Part shown: in pieces, positions 35,635 through 44,401 of the stretch
Layout of the letters: every line of letters starts with the position of its first letter
Numbering within the stretch: position 1 is the first letter of the stretch
Assembly: GCA_009668945.1 (NCBI GenBank)
Contig: SBEH01000001.1
Coordinates: forward strand, 62,001 to 126,000
Source of the DNA: Actinomycetota bacterium
Lineage (GTDB): Bacteria > Actinomycetota > Coriobacteriia > Anaerosomatales > Anaerosomataceae
Direction: 5' to 3'
DNA: 64,000 nucleotides
The notes under the pieces: generated by a model
Database searches by the model: none
What the model was told of the DNA's origin: nothing
What the model saw: only the letters and a program-made list of their open reading frames with translations
Program-made: the position numbers and the translations under genes

Positions 35635-36910
35635 CCTCGTCCTCACTCTCGGGCTCGGTGCGGGGGCTGACATGCAGCGTTCTCACGCGGGTGCCTTCGA
35701 CGTCCTGGGCTGTGATCCGCACGCCTTCGACCTCGATCTCCTCGCCCGGCTCGGGGATGTGGCCGGCGAGCTCTACGAAGAGTCCTCCGATCGAGTCCGC
35801 TTCGAGTTCGATGGCGGTGCCGAGCAGATCGTTGAAGTCATCGATAGGAAGCCGGGCGTCGAGGAGCAGGTCGCCGTCGAGCAGCTCGGTCACCATGGGC
35901 TCGGCCCGGTCGTACTCGTCGAAGATCTCGCCCACGATCTCCTCGAGCAGGTCCTCGATGGTCACGAGACCCGCCGTGCCGCCATACTCATCGGCCACAA
36001 GCGCCATGTGCGTCTTGCGCTGCCGCATCTCCACCAGCAGTTCGTCCACCGGCTTCGTCTCGGGAACGAAGTACACCTGACGTGCCAGTCCGCCGACATT
36101 GGCCGGACACGACTCGGCGCCGACGCAGATCAGCAGGTCCTTCGCGAAGAGCACTCCGCGGACGTCGTCGACCGTCTCGTGGTACACCGGCACGCGCGAG
36201 AGGCCGGACTGCGCGATCACCGCGACGGCATCGGGCACCGATGCGGTGTCCTCGAGGCAGATCATGTCCGTGCGCGGCACCATGACCTCGCGCACGATCT
36301 TGCTGGCGAAGTCGACGACCGCTTCGAAGAACGCCTCCTCGGCGTCCCCGCGCTCGGACTCCTCGTCAACCGCGTCTGCACCGTATTCGTCGCCGGTGAG
36401 CCACGCGTCCGTCACTGCCTCGTCCGAGATGAGGGACGCCATGCCCACCCACGCAGCGGCGAAGAAGCGGCCAACCGGCGCGAGAACCGCGGTTATCGCC
36501 GAGGCGACCGGAGCCGCCGCCAACCCGACACGTTCCGGGTTCTGGACCGCCAGGGTCCGCGGGAGCGCCTCCCCGAGCGAGAAGAGCAGCAGCGCTCCTG
36601 TCACGCCCGCAACCGGTATCACCACTACGTCCGGACCGACCTCCAGGATCACGATCGCCGCCCAGCCGAAGGCCGCCGATACCTTCGCGAACGAGATGAC
36701 CCGGATCACTGCTGCTGCTGCAGTGAGCCTGCTCGGGCGCTCGGCGAGACGGTCGAGTGCAGCGGCCCCGGCGACTTCGGCCTCTACGAGCCTGCGCGTG
36801 CGCGTACGGGACAGGAGCCGTACCGACGCTTCAGCGGCCGACATGACGGCCAGCACGAGGGTCAGCAGCAGGAGTGTGGCCAGCGCCACGGCAAGCGCGA
36901 TCGCAGCCAT
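35615..36910 (-). CDS. HlyC/CorC-type membrane protein with CNNM, tandem CBS and transporter-associated domains
   Basis: 431 residues, ATG. Three to four N-terminal helices form a shortened CNNM (DUF21) domain (about 1-165). The CBS pair follows (VREVMVPRTDMICLEDTASVPDAVAVIAQSGLSRVPVY; MALVADEYGGTAGLVTIEDLLEEIVGEI), then the CorC_HlyC domain and an acidic tail. Members are linked to Mg/Co efflux, and the CBS domains bind ATP-Mg. No evidence for haemolysis despite the family name. It lies in the ybeY-era cluster as in many bacteria, where a CorC homologue often occurs. Confidence 0.88.
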   Translation of the reverse strand: MAAIALAVALATLLLLTLVLAVMSAAEASVRLLSRTRTRRLVEAEVAGAAALDRLAERPSRLTAAAAVIRVISFAKVSAAFGWAAIVILEVGPDVVVIPVAGVTGALLLFSLGEALPRTLAVQNPERVGLAAAPVASAITAVLAPVGRFFAAAWVGMASLISDEAVTDAWLTGDEYGADAVDEESERGDAEEAFFEAVVDFASKIVREVMVPRTDMICLEDTASVPDAVAVIAQSGLSRVPVYHETVDDVRGVLFAKDLLICVGAESCPANVGGLARQVYFVPETKPVDELLVEMRQRKTHMALVADEYGGTAGLVTIEDLLEEIVGEIFDEYDRAEPMVTELLDGDLLLDARLPIDDFNDLLGTAIELEADSIGGLFVELAGHIPEPGEEIEVEGVRITAQDVEGTRVRTLHVSPRTEPESEDEDAEAHN

Positions 36911-36943
36911 CGGTCCGGTCTCGGCTCCCTCCGCAAGGGGCGG

Positions 36944-37645
36944 TCAGAACCAGGATAACTGAAAGATGAGCGTGGTGATGAGGATGCCGAGCAGCGCACC
37001 AGCGATGACCTGCGGCACCGTGTGCGCCTCGCCCTCTACTCGGCTCTGCGCCACGAGCACCGCGATGAAGCCCGCAAGCACCGCGGCGCCCGCGCTCTCG
37101 GTGATGAAAGCGATCGCCGTCGCGCAGGCCGCGGCCACCGCGCTGTGACCCGACGGCCAACCGCCTCGCATGTACGTGCCCTTCTTGGTGACCGCCTTCA
37201 GGATGAGCACGGCGATGCCGGTCAGCAGGACCGCGATGATCGTGATGTGTGCCGGAGTCTGCCGCACGCGGGTGAGCAGCGAGTCGGTCATCGACGTGAT
37301 ACGGGCGAAGAAGACGATGTAGCCGACGACCATAGCGTTCACGGCCGCAACGAACACAGCTCCGGCGGCCACGTCCTTGGCGACCTTTGCCAGCGGGTCG
37401 AAGCTCTGAGTCGCGACGTCCACCGCCGCCTCTAGGGCCGTGTTCGCCAGTTCGGTCACGAAGACGAACGCGATCGAGAACAGGATGGCAATGAACTCGA
37501 TCCGCCCGATCCGGAAGAAGAGCGAAGCGGCCAGCACGAGGATCGCGGTCACCGCGTGGATGCGCATGTTGCGCTGCGTACGCAGCGCGTAGACCATCCC
37601 CTCGATCGCGTAGTTGAAGCTCCACAGGAGCGAGCGGCTGCGCAC
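36944..37645 (-). CDS. diacylglycerol/undecaprenol kinase fused to PAP2 phosphatase domain
   Basis: 233 residues from a GTG at 37643-37645 (GGGGAG at 4 bases). N-terminal DgkA domain (1-115): LLWSFNYAIEGMVYALRTQRNMRIH and FVTELANTALEAAVDVAT, the substrate and ATP site with its essential Glu. C-terminal PAP2 domain: TKKGTYMRGGWPSGHSAV and SRVEGEAHTVPQVIAG, with the PSGH and SR...H motifs. The fusion joins a lipid kinase to a lipid phosphatase, probably acting on undecaprenol/undecaprenyl phosphate or diacylglycerol. It sits 10 bases after ybeY. Confidence 0.9.
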   Translation of the reverse strand: MRSRSLLWSFNYAIEGMVYALRTQRNMRIHAVTAILVLAASLFFRIGRIEFIAILFSIAFVFVTELANTALEAAVDVATQSFDPLAKVAKDVAAGAVFVAAVNAMVVGYIVFFARITSMTDSLLTRVRQTPAHITIIAVLLTGIAVLILKAVTKKGTYMRGGWPSGHSAVAAACATAIAFITESAGAAVLAGFIAVLVAQSRVEGEAHTVPQVIAGALLGILITTLIFQLSWF

Positions 37646-37655
37646 GGTGCTCCCC

Positions 37656-38099
37656 CTAGCCTGCCGCGTACGCTTCGATGAGCGCGTCCTCACGCGCGGA
37701 CATCGCGCTGGCGTCGTCATCGGCCTCATGGTCGTAGCCGAGCAGGTGGAGCACGCCGTGGATGAGCAGCACGTCGAGTTCGTGCTCGATGCTGTTCCCG
37801 AGTTCGGCCGCTTGCCGTTCCGCAACCTCTGGAGCGATCACCACGTCTCCGAGGGTGATGGGCTCGTCACCCGAAGCGGGGCACGGATCGTCGCAGCCGA
37901 AGGACAGCACGTCGGTCGGTGCGTCGATCCCGCGGTATTGGCCGTTCAGATGAGCCATCTCCTCGTCCCCGACGAGCGCAATCGAGAGTTCGGTCATGTC
38001 CGGCACACTCTCCATCGACAGCACGAATAGCGCGAGGCGTTCGAATGCGTGCAGGTCGAGGGGCTCAGGCTCCCTGTGGCTCACGACGCTCACCTGCAT
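37656..38099 (-). CDS. ybeY: endoribonuclease YbeY
   Basis: 147 residues from an ATG at 38097-38099 with AAGGTGAG upstream; it overlaps the pgpH gene by 35 bases. LNGQYRGIDAPTDVLSF is the conserved substrate strand, and HGVLHLLGYDH is the metal site with three His. YbeY is a single-strand endoribonuclease for 16S rRNA 3' maturation and ribosome quality control. The order phoH-pgpH-ybeY-dgkA-CBS-cdd-era is close to the standard gram-positive cluster. Confidence 0.96.
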   Translation of the reverse strand: MQVSVVSHREPEPLDLHAFERLALFVLSMESVPDMTELSIALVGDEEMAHLNGQYRGIDAPTDVLSFGCDDPCPASGDEPITLGDVVIAPEVAERQAAELGNSIEHELDVLLIHGVLHLLGYDHEADDDASAMSAREDALIEAYAAG

Positions 38100-40188
38100 G
38101 GCTCTCACCTTCTTCGGCGGGTTCCAGATACTCCACCCGGGGATGATAGATGCTCGAGAGCATCCGCGTGTAGACCCTGATGATTGTCTCGATGTCCGAG
38201 ATGGTGAGCGCTGTGTCGTCCAGCTGGTGATCCTCGATCTTGCCGCGGACCATCTTGCGGATCATCTGCTCGATCTTCTGGGGCGTTGGCTTGCCGAGCG
38301 ACCGCACGCCGGCCTCGGCCATGTCCGCGAACATCACGAGCGCTGCCTCGCGCGTCGCCGGCCGCTTGCCGTCATAGCGGAAGTCCGCTTCGAGCAGCGG
38401 CCCGCCCTTCTTCGACGCCTTGTCGTAGAAGTAGCCGACCACCGACGTGCCGTGGTGTTGGCGCACGATGTCGATCACTTCCGCGGGCAGCCCGTGCTGC
38501 TCTGCGAGCTGAACTCCTTCGCGCACGTGGGCCACGATGATGCGCGCCGAGAGCAACGGCGACGTGCTGTCGTGCGGGTTCTCGCCGCCGGCCTGGTTCT
38601 CGGCGTAGAACGCCGGCCGGACCACCTTGCCAACGTCGTGGAAGTACGCGCCCACGCGCGCCAGCAGCTGATTCGCGCCTATGGCTTCGGCGGCCGTCTC
38701 GGCGAGGTTCGCGGTGATCACCGAGTGAGCATACGTGCCAGGCGCCTCGGTCATGAGCCGCCTCAGCAACGGGTGGCTCGGATTGCCGAGCTCGAGCAGC
38801 GTGATGTCGGTGGTCACACCGAAGACGAACTCCAGGAACGGCAGCAGGCCGACCATCAGCACCGCGGTGGTGAGGCCGCCTGCAAGCCCGTAGAGACCTG
38901 CGACGAACGCGTCGGCAGGTGCGTTGCCGGACGCGAGGGAGGAGCCGAACGAAACCAGGCCGAGAAGCACGATCATGAAGCCACCCAGGTAGAACAGGTG
39001 CGAACGCTTCGAGAGCCCCTTGAGCGCGACGATCGCCGCCAGGCTGCTCAGCAGCGTGGCCACCACCTGCACGCCACCGGAAAAGCCGAGAAGCAGCGCA
39101 GCCACCGTGGTGAGGACCGTGAGGACGACGGCGGGTCGCGGCCCGAGCAGCAGCCTGGCCAAAATCGCCGCCAGGGGCACCGGCATCAGGTACGGCGACA
39201 CCTCGGGAGCGAGGATCGTCATGCCGCGCGAGATGTACATCACCCCAAGCAGCAACGACGCCAGAAGCAACAGGTTCCGGAGGAGCCCCCAGGTGACCTG
39301 GTCGTATGACGCCCAGTACGCTCCAGCCGCGATGATGAGCAGGGACATGAGCACGATGCCCGCGACCACCGAGGTCGCGTCGGTTCCGCGCTCGAGGCCG
39401 CTGAGCGTGCGGATGAGCTCGATCTCGCGCTCGGTGACGATGTCGCCGCGCTCGACGATGTCCTCGCCTTCCTGAACCACGATGACCACCGGTGAGACGC
39501 GATCGATCGCGTCGGCGCGGGCTCGCGAGGTGGCGGCGGTGTCGACCGTGTACGTCGGCTGCAAGAACGCGGTGCCGGCAGTGATGAGCGCATAGCGCTC
39601 GGCGATCGACAGCGGGATGAGTTCCGCACTTCGCGCCAGCTGGTCCTGTGCGCTGGCGAGATCGCCCTCTTCGATCCGGCCGGAGAGGATGTTGCTCACC
39701 AGTCCCTCGACGTTGCGTTCGACCGTGTCGACGGAGGCATCCGGCAGCGCCACGACCGCGGCGATGGTCTCGGTGCCAACCGTCGAGGCGAATCGCTCGT
39801 TGAGAAGGGCCGTTTGGCCGGCGGGGTCGGCTGGATACGAGACACGGGCCGAAGCTGCGGACGAGAAGAACTCCACGATTGCCGTCCGCACTTCGCTCTG
39901 AGCGTCGTCGTCGAAGACGTACACCGGCAAGACCGCATCCGAGGCGGCGCGCCTGAGCGCGCTTGTGGCCACCTCGTCCACGTACTGGATCGACCGCGGT
40001 GCCTTGAACGTTCGCGGCGCGGACTCGCCCACCTCGTAGCCCAGCGGGACGACGCGCACTGCAAGCGGGATCGACGCCAGGATGATGACCGCGATGCCGA
40101 GCACGACCCGCTTGCCGAGCGGCGTCGCGACCCAGCCGCTCTTCGGCCACAGGCGGGCCAGGCGGTTGATGAGTCGCTGTCTAGGCAT
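38065..40188 (-). CDS. pgpH: 7TM-HD cyclic-di-AMP phosphodiesterase (PgpH family)
   Basis: 707 residues from the ATG at 40186-40188, overlapping phoH by 8 bases. One N-terminal helix, a large extracytoplasmic 7TMR-HDED domain (about 45-290), seven helices (about 290-480) and a cytoplasmic HD domain: GTYAHSVITANLAETAAEAIGA, VGAYFHDVGKVVRPAFYAENQ, HGLPAEVIDIVRQHHGTSVVGYFY. Homologues such as Listeria PgpH hydrolyse c-di-AMP, so this organism probably uses that messenger to control osmotic balance. No diadenylate cyclase is in the window. Confidence 0.92.
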   Translation of the reverse strand: MPRQRLINRLARLWPKSGWVATPLGKRVVLGIAVIILASIPLAVRVVPLGYEVGESAPRTFKAPRSIQYVDEVATSALRRAASDAVLPVYVFDDDAQSEVRTAIVEFFSSAASARVSYPADPAGQTALLNERFASTVGTETIAAVVALPDASVDTVERNVEGLVSNILSGRIEEGDLASAQDQLARSAELIPLSIAERYALITAGTAFLQPTYTVDTAATSRARADAIDRVSPVVIVVQEGEDIVERGDIVTEREIELIRTLSGLERGTDATSVVAGIVLMSLLIIAAGAYWASYDQVTWGLLRNLLLLASLLLGVMYISRGMTILAPEVSPYLMPVPLAAILARLLLGPRPAVVLTVLTTVAALLLGFSGGVQVVATLLSSLAAIVALKGLSKRSHLFYLGGFMIVLLGLVSFGSSLASGNAPADAFVAGLYGLAGGLTTAVLMVGLLPFLEFVFGVTTDITLLELGNPSHPLLRRLMTEAPGTYAHSVITANLAETAAEAIGANQLLARVGAYFHDVGKVVRPAFYAENQAGGENPHDSTSPLLSARIIVAHVREGVQLAEQHGLPAEVIDIVRQHHGTSVVGYFYDKASKKGGPLLEADFRYDGKRPATREAALVMFADMAEAGVRSLGKPTPQKIEQMIRKMVRGKIEDHQLDDTALTISDIETIIRVYTRMLSSIYHPRVEYLEPAEEGESHAGERREPQGA

Positions 40189-41161
40189 CGGAGGACTGCG
40201 CGGAACGCTGCGCCTCTTCGTACTCGTGGTACGCGGTGACGATGCGCTGCACGAGACGGTGGCGAACCACGTCACGCGGCTGGAGCTCCACGAACGCCAC
40301 GTCGGCGATATCGGTAAGGATGTTGCGGACTTGCCGCAGGCCCGACAGCCCGCCGATGAGGTCCACTTGCGTGACGTCGCCGGTGACGACGACCTTGCTG
40401 CCGAAGCCCAGGCGCGTGAGGAACATCTTCATCTGCTCGGGAGTGGTGTTCTGTGCCTCGTCGAGGATGACGAACGAGTCGTTCAGCGTGCGGCCGCGCA
40501 TGAACGCGAGCGGTGCCACCTCGATCACGCCGCGCTCGGTCAGTGACGATGACTTCTCCACGTCCATCATGTCGAAGAGCGCATCGTACAGCGGCCGCAG
40601 ATACGGATCGACCTTCTCGTAGAGGTTGCCCGGCAGGAAGCCGAGCTTCTCCCCCGCCTCTACGGCCGGCCGAGTGAGGATGATGCGCCCGACTTCCTTC
40701 TTGCGGAGCGCGTCGACAGCCATCGCCATCGCCAGGTAGGTCTTGCCGGTGCCGGCCGGCCCGATCCCGAACGTCACCGTGTTCTTGCGGATGGCATCCA
40801 CATACCGTTTCTGACCTGCGGTCTTCGGCCGAATCGCCTTGCCGCGATGCGTGAGGATGACATCGGAGAACACGCTCGACGGACTGCACTCGCCTCTTCG
40901 GAGCATGTCGATGGCGTGCTCGACAGCGTCGGCGGTGAGCGGCTCGGTTCCTCCGACGAGCTCGAAGAGCTCGGTGAAGAGCGCGGATACCGCCTGCGCC
41001 TCGGCGGTATCTCCCGTGATGGTGATCTCGTTGCCGCGAACCGCAATGTCGGACTCGAACTGCTCCTCGATGAGCCTAAGGATGTGGTCCCCCTCCCCGA
41101 GGAGCTCGACCATGTTCACTTCGGACGGAGCGACCAGGTGCACCTGGGTGGAGTTCGTCAC
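40181..41161 (-). CDS. phoH: PhoH family ATPase (YbeZ-like)
   Basis: 326 residues, GTG start. An N-terminal KH-like domain (about 10-75) precedes the ATPase core with Walker A GPAGTGKT (134-141), LTRPAVEAGEKLGFLPG, Walker B FVILDEAQNTTPEQMKMFLTR and VVTGDVTQVDL. PhoH-like proteins are cytoplasmic NTPases and possibly RNA helicases, acting with YbeY in rRNA maturation. The adjacent pgpH and ybeY genes support that assignment. Confidence 0.94.
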   Translation of the reverse strand: MTNSTQVHLVAPSEVNMVELLGEGDHILRLIEEQFESDIAVRGNEITITGDTAEAQAVSALFTELFELVGGTEPLTADAVEHAIDMLRRGECSPSSVFSDVILTHRGKAIRPKTAGQKRYVDAIRKNTVTFGIGPAGTGKTYLAMAMAVDALRKKEVGRIILTRPAVEAGEKLGFLPGNLYEKVDPYLRPLYDALFDMMDVEKSSSLTERGVIEVAPLAFMRGRTLNDSFVILDEAQNTTPEQMKMFLTRLGFGSKVVVTGDVTQVDLIGGLSGLRQVRNILTDIADVAFVELQPRDVVRHRLVQRIVTAYHEYEEAQRSAQSSDA

Positions 41162-41235
41162 GTTGGCGGGCCTGCGCTTTCTGTTGAGTCGTCACGCCCG
41201 GTTCCCCCACGGACGCGGGCGCGCTCACCAGCAGG

Positions 41236-41264
41236 ATTCTACCACGCGTACGTCTGAACCAAGC
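41236..41264 (-). promoter_or_regulatory. candidate promoter of the phoH-pgpH-ybeY operon
   Basis: Minus strand TAGAAT (41236-41241) in the 115-base gap upstream of phoH. A weak -35 lies at 15 or 17 bases (TTGGTT or GCTTGG, 41257-41264). Confidence 0.45.
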
Positions 41265-41276
41265 CGATGCAGCGCA

Positions 41277-42527
41277 CTACTCGGCGGCCTCACCGATCAG
41301 TACCGCCGGGTGGTCCACGCGCGCGCCTACAAAGCGCACCAGCTCGCCCGGAGCCGCGGTTGTATGGGCGATCCGCGCGCGCACGTATTCACGCGCGGTG
41401 CCCTCAACCGCACGCGGAGTGCTGGTCATGACCCTCTCGACCAGCAGCTCGTCTTCCCTGCCCAATCGCGATTCGGCGTATTCGCGCGCCTGCTTCTCGC
41501 CAAGCGAACGCAACTCCGCAGCGCGAACACTGCGAACAGCGGGTGCCACTTGCTCGGGCATCGCCGCGGCGGGTGTCCCGGGCCGCGCGGAGTATCGGAA
41601 CACGTGCAGCCGAGAGAACCCGATGCGCTCGACGAACGCCAGCGTCTCGGCATGCTCGGCGCCAGACTCACCCGGGAAGCCGGCGATCAGGTCGGTGGAG
41701 ATCGCCACACCCGGGAACGCCTTGCGCGCCCGTTCGGTCGCGAGAGCGAACTCCGAGGTCGTGTACGGCCTCCCCATCCGCGCGAGTACGGCATCCGAAC
41801 CAGACTGCAGCGGCACGTGCAGGTGCGGGCAGAATGCGGCGATCTCCTGCGCGGCCGCTAGAAACTCGTCGGTCACATCGCCTGGCTCGATGCTCGAGAC
41901 CCGGAGGCGCGGTACGCCCGTCGCAGCTACCCGGCGCAGCAGCTGCGGCAACCGAGTGCCGCGGTCGTCGTATCGACCGATGTTGATGCCGGTCAGCACG
42001 ATCTCCGCCGCGCCTGCCGCAACGACCCGCTCGGCCTCTGCCACCACCAGGGCCGCCGGTACCGCGCGCGGGAGACCGCGTGCGTGCGGAACGATGCAGT
42101 AGGCGCAGAACACGTCGCAGCCGTCTTGGACCTTCAGCTGTGCGCGGGTGCGGGCAGGTCGAGCGCCCACGGCTTCCGCGACTGTCCCGACGCGCTCACG
42201 CACGAGTGTCGCGACGGCGGTCTTGTCGGCCTCGACGAGCACGCGGTCGCCGAGACGCCGCAACCCGTCTGCGTCGAGAGTCGCGAGACAGCCGGTGGCG
42301 ATCACGATCGGCTCGCGGGCAAGACCGAGCGCGTGACGCACCGCCTTGCGCGCCTTGCGGTCGGCCTCTCCGGTGACGGTGCAGGTGTTGACGATCACGA
42401 CGTCGGCGTCGGCCAGCGCGCATCCGGGGGCGTGCACTCCGACTTCGGCGGCGACCGCCTCGGACTCTGTCTGGTTCACCTTGCAGCCGAGGGTCACGAA
42501 CGCCACGCGCGGCACAGCGTCAGTCAT
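41277..42527 (-). CDS. mtaB: tRNA (N6-threonylcarbamoyladenosine(37)-C2)-methylthiotransferase
   Basis: 416 residues, ATG overlapping rsmE by 8 bases. N-terminal methylthiotransferase domain with cluster cysteines C15 (LGCKVNQ), C49 (VNTCTVT) and C80 (ATGCLA). Radical-SAM cluster is C137/C141/C144 (CDVFCAYC), followed by GINIGRYD and HLHVPLQSGSD. The C-terminus forms a TRAM domain. MtaB converts t6A37 to ms2t6A37 in tRNAs that read ANN codons. It ends the hrcA-dnaJ-rsmE operon. Confidence 0.94.
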   Translation of the reverse strand: MTDAVPRVAFVTLGCKVNQTESEAVAAEVGVHAPGCALADADVVIVNTCTVTGEADRKARKAVRHALGLAREPIVIATGCLATLDADGLRRLGDRVLVEADKTAVATLVRERVGTVAEAVGARPARTRAQLKVQDGCDVFCAYCIVPHARGLPRAVPAALVVAEAERVVAAGAAEIVLTGINIGRYDDRGTRLPQLLRRVAATGVPRLRVSSIEPGDVTDEFLAAAQEIAAFCPHLHVPLQSGSDAVLARMGRPYTTSEFALATERARKAFPGVAISTDLIAGFPGESGAEHAETLAFVERIGFSRLHVFRYSARPGTPAAAMPEQVAPAVRSVRAAELRSLGEKQAREYAESRLGREDELLVERVMTSTPRAVEGTAREYVRARIAHTTAAPGELVRFVGARVDHPAVLIGEAAE

Positions 42528-43272
42528 GCCTAGCGCCCAGGCCGCCGCGAAGGTACATAGCGAGCGCGGTGGAGACGACCCCGGCCGTCTCGGTCCGAAG
42601 AATCGTCTCGCCGAGCGACACTGTGACCGCGCCTTCGGCGGACAGCATGCGCGCTTCGTGCTCGGTCAGTCCGCCCTCGGGGCCTATCACGACGGCGACG
42701 TCCTGCCCGTCGGTCGGCGCAAGAGCCGCAAGCCCCTCGCCGATACCCGGCGAACCCGCTGCGTCCTCCCAGCACACGAGCACCGCCGATTCTGCCAGCA
42801 GCGACGGCAAGTCCCGCGCGGCGGCGAGTGGCAGCACCTCCGGGATGTCCGCCCGCTGCGACTGCTGCGCGGCCTCGGCGGCGATGCGCCGCCAACGTTC
42901 GACGCGCTCAGCGGCCTTGCGCGCATCGAGCTTCACGACGCTGCGCTCGGCGGCAAACGACACGATCCGCGATACGCCGATCTCGGTGGCCTGCCGGACG
43001 ATGTCGTCCATCTTCTCGCCTTTGGCCAGGCCCTGGACGAGCGTCACTCGGGGCAGGCGAACGGGCGGCAGGTCCTCCATGCGCTCACCTCTCACCGACA
43101 CGCCCACGTCCGTGAGGCGCACGCGCGCTGCCGTACCCGCGTACACCACGATGATCTCGTCACCGGTGCCGAGTCGCAGCACGTCACGCAGGTGATGCAC
43201 CGCACGGTCGTCGAGCGGGAGCGCGCCCGAGTCCGGGACCGGCCCTTCGGCGAAGAATCGGTGGAGCGCCAT
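42520..43272 (-). CDS. rsmE: 16S rRNA (uracil(1498)-N3)-methyltransferase
   Basis: 250 residues, ATG directly after the dnaJ stop (TAGATG). An N-terminal PUA-like domain (HRFF...HHLRDVLRLGTGDEI) precedes the SPOUT core: LVQGLAKGEKMDDIVRQATEIGV, RWRRIAAEAAQQSQRADIP, and VVIGPEGGLTEHEA with LGETILRTETA forming the knotted SAM site. It methylates U1498 of 16S rRNA. The dnaJ-rsmE-mtaB order is common in gram-positive bacteria. Confidence 0.95.
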   Translation of the reverse strand: MALHRFFAEGPVPDSGALPLDDRAVHHLRDVLRLGTGDEIIVVYAGTAARVRLTDVGVSVRGERMEDLPPVRLPRVTLVQGLAKGEKMDDIVRQATEIGVSRIVSFAAERSVVKLDARKAAERVERWRRIAAEAAQQSQRADIPEVLPLAAARDLPSLLAESAVLVCWEDAAGSPGIGEGLAALAPTDGQDVAVVIGPEGGLTEHEARMLSAEGAVTVSLGETILRTETAGVVSTALAMYLRGGLGARHD

Positions 43273-44385
43273 CTACCCGCCCAGCCAGTCCTTGAGCTTC
43301 GAGAGCGGAGTGCGCTCGTCGCCCTTGCGCCCGGTGCCGAAGCTCTCGCCGAGTTCTGCGAGCAGCTCCTTCTGGCGCTTGCTGAGCTTCTTCGGGGCCA
43401 GCACGTCGAGGTGCACGATGAAGTCCCCCTGCCCGCCGTCCATGCGCGGCATGCCACGGCCACGGATGCGGACGTTGTCGCCGGTGTGCACGCCTGCGCC
43501 GAACGCGACCTTCACGTCGCCGTCGAGGCCCCGCACCGTGATCTCGCCGCCGAGCGCGGCTTGCGCGATATTGATTCCGGCCATCGCGTGCAGGTCGTTG
43601 CCTTCGCGATGCAAGAACTCGTGCGGCTTGACACGCACGGTCACGAGCAGGTCTCCGGAGCGCGCGTTGCGGATACCGGCCTCGCCCTTGCCCGGCACCC
43701 GCAGGGTGTAGCCGTCCGGGATGCCCACCGGCAGCGTCACGCGGACTGTCTCGCTGCCGTTCACGCGACCTTGGCCATCGCACGTCAGGCATGGCTTGTC
43801 GAGGATCACGCCGGTGGCGCCGCACTGGTCGCACGGCGCGCTGCTCTCCATCACGCCGAGAAACGTTCGCCTCTGCGTACGCTTCTGGCCGGTACCCGAG
43901 CAGGCAGGGCACGTCTGCGCCGAACCGCCTTCGGCGGCACCGCTGCCGGAACACGTCGCGCAGTTCATCGGGTGCGTGATGGTCACGTCCACCGGCGCGC
44001 CGGTAGCCGCGTCCTCCAGTGTCACGGTCACCTGCGTCCGCATGTCCCTGCCGTCCGGACTCGGCCTTCCCCCGGCGCCGCGACCGCCGCCGAAGAAGAC
44101 GCTGAACAGGTCGTTCATGTCGAAGAAGTCGCCGCCGAAGTCCGCCCCGAAGCCGCCCGCGGCGCGCGGGTCGGCTGTGCCGAAGCGGTCGTAGCGCGCA
44201 CGCTTGTCCGGGTCCGAGAGGATCTCGTACGCCTCGTTGATCTGCTTGAACGTCTCCTCGGCACCATGACCATCGTTCACGTCGGGATGCGTCTCACGGG
44301 CCTTCTTGCGGAACGCGCTCTTGATCTCGTCGGCGGACGCCTCGCGCTCCACACCGAGCAGCTCGTAGTAGTCGACAGGGCTCAC
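43273..44385 (-). CDS. dnaJ: chaperone protein DnaJ
   Basis: 370 residues from a GTG at 44383-44385 with GGAGGG at good spacing. J domain 1-70 with HPD at 33-35; Gly/Phe-rich linker (FGADFGGDFFDMNDLFSVFFGGG). There are four CXXCXGXG-type zinc repeats (CATCSGSG, CPACSGTG, CDQCGATG, CLTCDGQG), then the substrate-binding domains and dimerisation tail. It is the DnaK co-chaperone. dnaK and grpE are not in the window; the gene follows hrcA by 16 bases and so should be controlled by the CIRCE element. Confidence 0.97.
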   Translation of the reverse strand: MSPVDYYELLGVEREASADEIKSAFRKKARETHPDVNDGHGAEETFKQINEAYEILSDPDKRARYDRFGTADPRAAGGFGADFGGDFFDMNDLFSVFFGGGRGAGGRPSPDGRDMRTQVTVTLEDAATGAPVDVTITHPMNCATCSGSGAAEGGSAQTCPACSGTGQKRTQRRTFLGVMESSAPCDQCGATGVILDKPCLTCDGQGRVNGSETVRVTLPVGIPDGYTLRVPGKGEAGIRNARSGDLLVTVRVKPHEFLHREGNDLHAMAGINIAQAALGGEITVRGLDGDVKVAFGAGVHTGDNVRIRGRGMPRMDGGQGDFIVHLDVLAPKKLSKRQKELLAELGESFGTGRKGDERTPLSKLKDWLGG

Positions 44386-44401
44386 AGGTGACCCTCCAGC
44401 T

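Noticed and set aside
42346-44391. 681-codon open frame on the plus strand across mtaB, rsmE and dnaJ
   Set aside because: It is fully antisense to three well-supported genes, its product is His/Arg/Leu-rich without any family motif, and long antisense frames are expected in GC-rich DNA.
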